From CALIKS01 sp964440295 (GTDB taxonomy: Archaea > Thermoproteota > Nitrososphaeria_A > Caldarchaeales > Calditenuaceae), in assembly GCA_964440295.1 (NCBI GenBank), contig CAYTRT010000005.1, forward strand, positions 1-59,350: a DNA stretch of 59,350 bases, given 5' to 3'. A program made the translations under genes and the position numbers. Of this stretch, positions 40,599-46,994 are shown in pieces (the first letter of the stretch is position 1; each line of letters starts with the position of its first letter). Under the pieces are notes generated by a model that saw only the letters and a list, made by a program, of their open reading frames with translations, was not told the origin of the DNA and searched no databases.

Positions 40599-40608
40599 TT
40601 TATATTTA
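40599..40608 (+). promoter_or_regulatory. TATA box of dnaK
   Basis: TTTATATTTA ends 34 bp before the GTG start of dnaK, in the 186-bp stretch between tRNA-Ser and dnaK that holds no other gene. GGGTGATT just before GTG is a Shine-Dalgarno-like site. Confidence 0.5.
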
Positions 40609-40642
40609 AGCGGCGGACTAATTATATGTCGGGTGATTAGCT

Positions 40643-42430
40643 GTGCCTGAGAAGATTATTGGTATCGATCTGGGTACTAGTAATTCGGCGGCGGCCGTCG
40701 TCATAGGCGGAAGGCCGACGATGATACCTAGTAGTGAAGGCGTAACTATGTATGGCAAGGCATTCCCCTCGTATGTTGCCATTACTAAGGATGGGCAGCT
40801 CCTCGTTGGTGAGCCGGCTAGGAGGCAGATGTTGACCAATCCCGAGGGCACCGTCACCGGATTCAAAAGAAAGATGGGCACGGACTACAGGTACAAGCTA
40901 CATGATAAAGAATTTACGCCTCAGCAACTCTCAGCATTTCTGTTACAGAAGATTAAGAGAGACGCAGAGGCCTTCCTTGGCGAGGAAGTAAAGAAGGCAG
41001 TCATTACTGTTCCAGCCTACTTCAATGATAATCAAAGACAAGCGACAAAAGATGCAGCCGCCATTGCGGGGCTGGAAGTCGTCAGAATCATCAATGAGCC
41101 TACCGCAGCAGCGCTGGCCTATGGCCTCGATAAACTTGAGAAAGAAATGAGAATACTTGTATTTGACTTTGGGGGCGGTACTCTCGACGTCACGATTATG
41201 GAGTTCGGCGGGGGAGTTTTTGAAGTAAAGGCCACGTCTGGCGACACTCAGCTTGGAGGACGAGACATGGATGAAGCAATAATTAACTACATTCTTCAGA
41301 AATTCAAGGAGGAAACAAACATAGATCTGAGTAAGGATCCAGTCGCGATGAATAGGATTAGAGAGGCGGCTGAGAAGGCGAAAATCGAGTTGTCGTCAGT
41401 TTTAGAGACCGAAATTAATCTCCCGTTCATTGCATATGACAGTAGTGGACCAAAGCACCTTACGATGACACTGACCAGGGCTAAGCTTGAAGAGCTTGTC
41501 TCACCGATAATTGAGAGGTGCAGAGGCCCGTTGATGCAGGCTCTAAGCGACGCCAAACTCAAGCCTGAAGATATTGACAAGATAATCCTCGTGGGAGGAC
41601 CGACAAGAATGCCTATTGTCCGAGAATTCATTAAAAAAACACTTGGGAAGGAGCCGGAGAGAGGTGTTGACCCAATGGAGTGCGTCGCTATGGGTGCAGC
41701 TATCCAGGCCGCCATACTTTCAGGCGAGCTTAAGGGCAAAGACATAGTGTTGCTCGACGTCACGCCACTAACGCTAGGAGTAGAGGTCCTCGGCGGGCTG
41801 GTAGAGCCCATAATCGAGCGCAACACCACAATACCCGTGAGAAGAAGCAAGATCTTCACCACTGCCACTGACTTTCAGACGGCAGTCGAGATCCATGTAG
41901 TTCAGGGTGAAAGGCCCATGGCGGCCGATAATGTCTCTCTCGGGAGGTTTACTCTCTCAGGCATACCTCCAGCGCCGCGTGGCGTACCTAAGATAGAAGT
42001 CACCTTTGACATAAATGCTGACGGCATCCTGACAGTAACTGCCAAAGACCTTGGGACAAACAAAGAGATGAGCGTAAAGATAACTGCTCCTCACAGACTG
42101 TCTAAAGAGGAGATAGAGCGGATGATAAAGGAGGCTGAAAAATACGCAGAGGAAGATAAACGAAAGAAAGAGGAAGCCATGCTGATAAATGACGCCGAAT
42201 CGCTCATCTATAGCGTTGAGAAGGCGCTCAGCGAGTTTGGTGAAAAGATACCACAAGACACGAAGAAAAAGATCGAGGATGTAATGAAGTCTCTCAAGGA
42301 TGCGGTCTCTAAAAGGGATATTCAATCAATTAGGAATAAGATGGATGAGTTGAGGAAGACAGCTCAGGAAATCGGCGCCGTTATATATCAGCAGTCTCAG
42401 TCCGAGGCCAAGGAGTCTCAAAAGACATGA
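40643..42430 (+). CDS. dnaK: DnaK (Hsp70) chaperone
   Basis: The protein (595 residues) has the Hsp70 ATPase signatures IGIDLGTSNSAAAVV, FDFGGGTLDVTI and VILVGGPTRMP (written here ILVGGPTRMPIV). Next are the linker DVTPLTLGVE, the substrate-binding domain and a helical lid rich in Lys/Glu. GTG 40643 is the start, after GGGTGATT. The dnaJ gene is 11 kb away and no grpE is seen. The stop overlaps the cyclophilin-fold gene start by 4 bp. In archaea dnaK comes and goes by transfer from bacteria and is absent from most hyperthermophiles. Confidence 0.97.
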   Translation: MPEKIIGIDLGTSNSAAAVVIGGRPTMIPSSEGVTMYGKAFPSYVAITKDGQLLVGEPARRQMLTNPEGTVTGFKRKMGTDYRYKLHDKEFTPQQLSAFLLQKIKRDAEAFLGEEVKKAVITVPAYFNDNQRQATKDAAAIAGLEVVRIINEPTAAALAYGLDKLEKEMRILVFDFGGGTLDVTIMEFGGGVFEVKATSGDTQLGGRDMDEAIINYILQKFKEETNIDLSKDPVAMNRIREAAEKAKIELSSVLETEINLPFIAYDSSGPKHLTMTLTRAKLEELVSPIIERCRGPLMQALSDAKLKPEDIDKIILVGGPTRMPIVREFIKKTLGKEPERGVDPMECVAMGAAIQAAILSGELKGKDIVLLDVTPLTLGVEVLGGLVEPIIERNTTIPVRRSKIFTTATDFQTAVEIHVVQGERPMAADNVSLGRFTLSGIPPAPRGVPKIEVTFDINADGILTVTAKDLGTNKEMSVKITAPHRLSKEEIERMIKEAEKYAEEDKRKKEEAMLINDAESLIYSVEKALSEFGEKIPQDTKKKIEDVMKSLKDAVSKRDIQSIRNKMDELRKTAQEIGAVIYQQSQSEAKESQKT

Positions 42431-42813
42431 CAGCTAAACACAGGCTAAGCGTCGGGATAGATATAGAGATAGAGGGTATAGGCATCGCGAGGGGAGAGCT
42501 TAAGAGATACTTAGCACCCATGACTTTCGACGAAATCGTAAAGAAATTACCGATTGATGGAGTCGCAGTCCTTAAAGAAAATACCTTGCAGATCAGCATC
42601 AACGTCGATATAATGAGGGGGTCTGAAAAACAGGTAAGTAAAATTAATAGGGGCGATATCCTATATTGGCCAGCTAATAATTCGATACTTATTCTATTAG
42701 AAGAAAGACCTGCCTGGTTCCAGTCAGTAAAAATCGGCTCTGTACAAGAAGGACTCTCAACTCTTAGTAGTGTTGCTCAAGGAGCCAGGGTTAAAATTAA
42801 AGCGAGAGATTAA
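42427..42813 (+). CDS. Cyclophilin-fold protein (COG2164/TM1367-like)
   Basis: The 128-residue protein matches the beta-barrel pattern of the small cyclophilin-like family. Visible are the N-terminal strand (VGIDIEIEGIGIARGEL), APMTFDEIVKKLPIDGVA, INRGDILYWPANNSILILL and the final strand with ARVKIKA. Peptidyl-prolyl isomerase activity has not been shown for this family as far as I know. The ATG overlaps the dnaK stop by 4 bp, so it is cotranslated with DnaK and may be a chaperone accessory. That role is an inference. Confidence 0.72.
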   Translation: MTAKHRLSVGIDIEIEGIGIARGELKRYLAPMTFDEIVKKLPIDGVAVLKENTLQISINVDIMRGSEKQVSKINRGDILYWPANNSILILLEERPAWFQSVKIGSVQEGLSTLSSVAQGARVKIKARD

Positions 42814-42820
42814 ACTATTC

Positions 42821-43216
42821 TCATTTTTTCTTCTTTCCTTTACCCTTCTGGGCCTTTTTTTCCTTAGCAATAATTTCCTCTACTTGGACTGGTTCTTCTT
42901 CTGCTTTCTTTGCTGGCTGGGCCCCACGCTTAACTGTGGCGGGGGTCTGAGGCGATACTGGTGCATAAATCCTAACCCTATTCGTGCCCGTCACTAAGTT
43001 TATGATGCCCTTCTTCATCAGTGAGCTGAGCAGATCCTTTGCTATCGACAATCTTAGACCATATTTTTCTGAGAGGACGTAGGGAGTGATGTAGGGTTGC
43101 GACCGGACAAAGGCTTCTAACTCGGAGAACGGCGGCGCAACTATTGTTCCGATTTTCTTATCTGGCCCTTTTGCTTTCGCGGCCTCTTTTTTCACTGGTT
43201 TTTTCGTACTCAACAA
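42821..43216 (-). CDS. rps25e: Ribosomal protein S25e
   Basis: The core winged-helix segment with PPFSELEAFVRSQPYITPYVLSEKYGLRLSIAKDLLSSLMKKGIINLV is the eS25 fold, preceded by a basic N-terminus (TKKPVKKEAAKAKGPDKK). The C-terminus has an unusual extra segment of about 45 residues rich in Pro, Ala, Glu and Lys (APVSPQTPATVKRG then KKAQKGKGKKKK). eS25 is found in TACK and Asgard archaea and eukaryotes but not in most euryarchaea, which places this genome. TTG 43216 is the start, with a TATA-like TTTAAATAATAT upstream. Confidence 0.9.
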   Translation of the reverse strand: MLSTKKPVKKEAAKAKGPDKKIGTIVAPPFSELEAFVRSQPYITPYVLSEKYGLRLSIAKDLLSSLMKKGIINLVTGTNRVRIYAPVSPQTPATVKRGAQPAKKAEEEPVQVEEIIAKEKKAQKGKGKKKK

Positions 43217-43273
43217 GTATAATGGTTAAGAGATATTATTTAAAGATACTTTTGCTATGAGTGTTGGGGGAGG

Positions 43274-44053
43274 ATGCCCATTAAGTATAAAATATTAGGC
43301 AACGTAGCGATTGTTCGAGTAGACATAAAACAGCCAGGTTTAGAAGAGATCGTCCAGAAAATAGTCACTCGTAATCCGCATGTAGTAGCTGTTTTGGGAT
43401 ACAGGGGAATCTATGGCGACTACCGGGAGCCTGAAGTCGAGCTGCTATGGGGCAAATTGCCCGAAATGATCATGCATACGGAGTATGGAGTGCATTATTG
43501 CTTAGACCCGTCTAAGTTGATGTTTAGTCTAGGCAACCTATTCGAGAGACTGAGAGTCGCTAGCCTAGTTAGGAGCTGGGAAATAGTTGTTGACATGTTT
43601 GCAGGAGTTGGGCAGTTCACACTACCGATAGCTGTCCATGCAAGGCCCAGACTAATCCACGCCATAGAGATAAATCCAATAGCGTATGACTACTTAGTCA
43701 GAAACATCAGACTAAATAATGTAGGAGATATAGTCATGCCATACCTATCAGACTGTAGAGAATTGTCATCAAAGCTCAAGACAAAGGCTGATAGAGTCAT
43801 TATGGGATATTTTTACGGAATTGCTGATTTCCTTCCCCATGCATTGCAAATGTTGGGAGAGTCCGGCGGAATCATTCATCTACATCAATTAGTAAAGAGG
43901 GACGAGATGGAACAGCTAAAACAAAAAATATACAGTCTTAATTCAAGCTTAGGTTTTACTACAGAGATTCTAACAAGTAGAGTCGTTAAGAGCTACTCGG
44001 CTAGTAAAATCCACGTCGTAATAGATATGTTTGTTGTCAATCAGGATAGATAG
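43274..44053 (+). CDS. taw2: Taw2-like tRNA wybutosine synthase (aminocarboxypropyl transferase)
   Basis: The SAM-binding domain has VVDMFAGVGQFTLPIAVHA, HAIEINPIAYDYLVRNIRLN and SDCRELS. Trm5, the m1G37 methyltransferase of this family, has NLP at the key site; this protein has VIMGYFYG, as in TYW2/Taw2. Taw2 transfers the aminocarboxypropyl group of SAM to 4-demethylwyosine at G37 of tRNA-Phe. The N-terminal RNA-binding part is short. The 3' end overlaps the small antisense frame by 17 bp. Confidence 0.85.
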   Translation: MPIKYKILGNVAIVRVDIKQPGLEEIVQKIVTRNPHVVAVLGYRGIYGDYREPEVELLWGKLPEMIMHTEYGVHYCLDPSKLMFSLGNLFERLRVASLVRSWEIVVDMFAGVGQFTLPIAVHARPRLIHAIEINPIAYDYLVRNIRLNNVGDIVMPYLSDCRELSSKLKTKADRVIMGYFYGIADFLPHALQMLGESGGIIHLHQLVKRDEMEQLKQKIYSLNSSLGFTTEILTSRVVKSYSASKIHVVIDMFVVNQDR

Positions 44054-44189
44054 CGGATACTAAATAGTAATTGGTTATAAACCTGAACATATTTCTAACT
44101 TTCTCGCTGATATTCGCCAACAACATTTTGACCTCAGAGTCTAGCTCAAGCTGTCTAATCTTCTCTTCAACTAGTTTCAGTTGATTCAT
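44037..44189 (-). CDS. Possible 50-residue helical peptide downstream of the PhoU-like gene
   Basis: On the minus strand an ATG 5 bp after the stop of the PhoU-like gene opens 50 codons. The product is two amphipathic helices (KLVEEKIRQLELDSEVKML and ISEKVRNMFRFI) rich in Glu, Lys and Leu. Codon choice looks like that of real genes and the spacing suggests a short operon. The last 17 bp run antisense to the end of taw2. No family is recognised. Confidence 0.35.
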   Translation of the reverse strand: MNQLKLVEEKIRQLELDSEVKMLLANISEKVRNMFRFITNYYLVSAIYPD

Positions 44190-44194
44190 AAATC

Positions 44195-44990
44195 CTATAC
44201 TTGACTCGCCACCTGGATTTTTTGCAAATCATTAACTGACTGGATTATTCTGTTAACAATGCCGGCTATTTCTTTTATTGGGCCTATCACGTCAATCGAT
44301 TTTAATTTGTTTCTTCTCACGCATTCCACTAGTATCGTCATAGCATCCATCAGCTCAATGGACACGACTGCAATTGTTGATAATCCGTAAATTCTCACGG
44401 TAGAAACATTTAGAAGAGGACTGGTAATCGACTTTGCAACAAACCTAGATAGGATAAGTGAATACCCAATACTTTCTTCGGTAACTGCTGACAACTCTAT
44501 GTCTTCACCATCCTTCTTCTCTAAATAGTTAGAAGCTGTAAGCAGGGTTCTCTCGACCGAATGGAGAAACGTCCTTAAGCACTGAGTGAATTCATGGAAT
44601 GTCAACTCGGCAAACTCAATCTTGATTCTCTCGTCAGCCTCGTGTGAAATGATCATTCCCGGTATCATCATTCTTAATCTACGAATTACGCCCCTAGACT
44701 TGTTTGTGATTCCCCCTGCTTGAGTGATTATCAGCTCGTCAAGGCCAGATATGAATGCCCACTTTACTGCGTCTTCTAGTTGGTCTTCGTTTATCTCATC
44801 AACACTGAAGCTGGCGCTTCTCTTTACTTGTCTTGTGGCTGGCGTTATCCTAATTATTGTATGGCTCTACAGCTAGGAGGACGGATGCGCCTTTTTCCAG
44901 CCCACTCTCAAGAACCCAGTCCTTAGGAAGAGTTATGATGTAGGAGCTTCCTCTAAGCTGCTGCACATTCCTTTCATATAGTTTAGGCAT
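44195..44990 (-). pseudogene. AbrB-PhoU phosphate-type regulator, split by a frameshift
   Basis: From ATG 44990 the first frame encodes an AbrB/MazE-like DNA-binding hairpin (MPKLYERNVQQLRGSSYIIT... LPKDWVLESGLEKGASVLL) and ends at a stop at 44850-44852. The next frame, entered a few bases earlier, encodes TIIRITPATRQVKRSASF and the helical PhoU-like domain down to 44195 (total span 796 bp, one base too many). AbrB-PhoU fusions are common archaeal regulators. The shift lies at about 44850-44866, near ACAATAATTAGG. It is either a real inactivating change or an assembly error. I list the whole span as one broken gene. Confidence 0.75.
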
Positions 44991-45087
44991 ACCATACAAA
45001 TATAGAGTGTCATATAAATATAGATTTGTCCATCTCTCTACGCAAAATCAACATTATTATATAGGTAAGTGTTTAAGGATCGTCGAG

Positions 45088-45375
45088 ATGTCTAACCGAT
45101 CATTAAGAGGGGGAATAAAAGCGATCCTCCACATATTCGTCGAGTCTAACCAGTTAGAAAAGGTTGCAGAAGAAATAACCAAGCTGCCAGAAGCGCTCGA
45201 CGTCTTCGAAGTAACGGGCGAGTTCGACATAATAGCCATAATAAATACAGCAAACATAGAATCATTCCGAGAGTTGCTTAAGGACAAGGTGCTGAAAATA
45301 CCAGGCATCAAAAGCACTGTAACCTCTATAGTCCTGCATATCCATAAAAAGGATGGAGTAGTTACTCATGAGTAA
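45088..45375 (+). CDS. Stand-alone Lrp/AsnC effector-binding domain protein
   Basis: The 95-residue protein has only the alpha/beta RAM domain of Lrp/AsnC regulators: GGIKAILHIFVES, LPEALDVFEVTGEFDIIAIINTANIESFREL, and TSIVLHIHKK. The DNA-binding helix-turn-helix is missing, so it probably senses an amino acid and binds other Lrp proteins. The open frame reaches 45007, but ATG 45088 matches the family start. The universal stress gene follows 6 bp later. Confidence 0.85.
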   Translation: MSNRSLRGGIKAILHIFVESNQLEKVAEEITKLPEALDVFEVTGEFDIIAIINTANIESFRELLKDKVLKIPGIKSTVTSIVLHIHKKDGVVTHE

Positions 45376-45381
45376 AGAGAC

Positions 45382-45804
45382 ATGAGGCGTGTCTTAATCC
45401 CCGTGTCCACGAATGTTAATCATAGAAGAGTTCTTAGTGCGCTTCGTCTTCTCCAATGGAAAGAAGCTGATTACACCTTGTTAAACATAATCGAGCTCCC
45501 TCAATCAACTGCAACTTATGATGAAGTGGTTATAAAAATGATTGAAAAACACAAAAAAATACTCGAAGAGTTGAGCGATTACTTGAAAGAATATGGATAT
45601 GAAACCAAAGTGAAAGTAGCGGTGAGCAGAGACATTGTGTCAGGAATAGTGGAGGAGGTGAAGAATGGTGGGTACAGCATGGTGGTATTATTTCGAAGGC
45701 CGAGAGGATTTTGGGGAAGGATTGGGCTTAAGTTATTCAAAAGCGTGAGTCAAAGAGTGCTTGACGATGTAACTGTACCTGTCTTAATCTTGCCGAAAGA
45801 ATGA
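45382..45804 (+). CDS. Universal stress protein (UspA family)
   Basis: The 140-residue protein begins with RRVLIPVSTN and has LRLLQWKEADYTLLNI, a middle helix (KHKKILEELSDYLKEYGYETKVK) and YSMVVLFRRPRGFWGRIGLKLFKSVSQRVLDDVTVPVLIL. This is the G-x-x-G-x(9)-G/S type ATP-binding pattern, though the glycines here are shifted (RRPRGFWGRIG). It closely follows the Lrp-domain gene. Confidence 0.85.
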   Translation: MRRVLIPVSTNVNHRRVLSALRLLQWKEADYTLLNIIELPQSTATYDEVVIKMIEKHKKILEELSDYLKEYGYETKVKVAVSRDIVSGIVEEVKNGGYSMVVLFRRPRGFWGRIGLKLFKSVSQRVLDDVTVPVLILPKE

Positions 45805-45861
45805 ATCAACAAATTACCCAAAAAAGGAAATGTTTTGATGTTAATACAGCGTCTTTACGTT

Positions 45862-46023
45862 TTAGGTCTCTTCCTCTTCTTCGAACTCGAATTCTTCCTC
45901 CTCAAAGTCTTCTTCGAATTCTTCTTCCTCTTCCCACTCTTCTTCCTCCCATTCCTCTTCTTCTTCAACTACGTGGATTATTCTGGGCTCCATAACCATC
46001 AATGCCTCAAAACCAATAGGCAT
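45862..46023 (-). CDS. Extremely acidic 53-residue mini-protein
   Basis: An ATG on the minus strand at 46023 opens 53 codons. The product starts with MPIGFEALMVMEPRIIHVV, a plausible beta-strand, and then becomes an almost unbroken run of Glu with spaced Trp and Phe (EEEEW, EEEEF, EEDF) to the end. More than half of the residues are Glu or Asp. The codons alternate GAA and GAG with TGG and TTC placed regularly, so it is not a simple repeat. It follows sufC by 67 bp. Such acidic tails can bind basic proteins or metal. No family is known to me. Confidence 0.55.
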   Translation of the reverse strand: MPIGFEALMVMEPRIIHVVEEEEEWEEEEWEEEEEFEEDFEEEEFEFEEEEET

Positions 46024-46090
46024 AATTTAAGTGTTTAGAACCATGAAAAATCTAGCCATTGAGTGGAGAAACTCTAAAAATTAGCCCGTC

Positions 46091-46858
46091 TTACTGCTGT
46101 AGCCCTGCTTCGAATCCCTTATATCCAGTCTTCTCTAACTGTTCGGCCAACTCATATCCTCCAGAGGCAATGATTTTACCATCAAACATTACGTGAACGT
46201 AGTCTGGCCTTAAGTAGTTTAGAATTCTCGCATAGTGAGTAATGATAAGAACACCCATGTTTTCTTCACGTACAAGTTTCTCAACTGCACTAGCCACTAT
46301 CTTAACACTATCAATATCTAGTCCGGAGTCTGTCTCGTCTAAGATTGCTATTTTTGGTCTTAGAGTTGTGAGCTGAACGATTTCCGATCTCTTCTTCTCT
46401 CCTCCTGAGAAGTTTTCATTCAAGTATCTCCTGATGAATGATGTATCCATCTGTAGTAACTGAAGATTCTTACTCAATAAGTTCTGGAACTCGCTTATTG
46501 ATAATTTTTTTACCTCATCATCCTTTGCCTTTACTGAGAGGTATGCTCTCCTTAGAAAGTTTGCTAAGGTCACTCCGGGGATCTCTACTGGTGACTGAAA
46601 AGCTAGGAATATGCCTCTCTTAGCCCTCTGGTCCGGTGGGAGTGGTAGAATGCTCTCTCCATCAAGCATTATATCACCTCTCTCGACGACATAGCCTGGA
46701 TGACCCATAATCACGTATGCCGCAGTACTTTTACCACTGCCATTCGGGCCCATAAGGGCCCTTATTTCACCCTGTCTAACCTCTAGGTTTAGTCCCTTTA
46801 GAATCTGTTTATTATTCACGCTGACCCATAAATCAATTACCTTCAAGACTGACGCCAA
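46091..46858 (-). CDS. sufC: SufC iron-sulfur assembly ATPase
   Basis: The ABC ATPase has Walker A GPNGSGKST, IFLAFQSPVEIPG (Q-loop, typical of SufC), NFSGGEKKRSEI (signature with the GGEKKR of SufC) and ILDETDSGLDID (Walker B) with ITHYARIL. SufC powers the SufBCD scaffold that builds 4Fe-4S clusters. TTG at 46858 is the start, preceded by GGTAGGTG; the longer frame to 46996 includes 46 residues without family similarity. No sufB or sufD gene is next to it here. Confidence 0.92.
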   Translation of the reverse strand: MASVLKVIDLWVSVNNKQILKGLNLEVRQGEIRALMGPNGSGKSTAAYVIMGHPGYVVERGDIMLDGESILPLPPDQRAKRGIFLAFQSPVEIPGVTLANFLRRAYLSVKAKDDEVKKLSISEFQNLLSKNLQLLQMDTSFIRRYLNENFSGGEKKRSEIVQLTTLRPKIAILDETDSGLDIDSVKIVASAVEKLVREENMGVLIITHYARILNYLRPDYVHVMFDGKIIASGGYELAEQLEKTGYKGFEAGLQQ

Positions 46859-46962
46859 GATCAAACACCTACCGCAGCTGTAGTGACACTTATCAAAGCT
46901 CAGATTTATACCGATTTTTATTACAATTATTTGCACTTCTGAATAAGAAATGTCGAGGATTA

Positions 46963-46972
46963 GTTTAAATAA
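46963..46972 (+). promoter_or_regulatory. TATA box of the M1 aminopeptidase gene
   Basis: GTTTAAATAA lies about 25-30 bp before the ATG at 46995, predicting a leaderless transcript and supporting that start over the upstream in-frame ATG at 46950. Confidence 0.5.
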
Positions 46973-46994
46973 TCTAAGTTTGTTTATTCTTGAC

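Noticed and set aside
43274..44053. Trm5 (m1G37 methyltransferase)
   Set aside because: The key site reads MGYFYG rather than the NLP found in Trm5, which points to Taw2.
45801..46038. Two + strand frames rich in Leu, Phe and Pro after the universal stress gene
   Set aside because: They are antisense readings of the Glu-codon-rich mini-protein; the minus strand has a clean ATG-to-stop frame and better sense.
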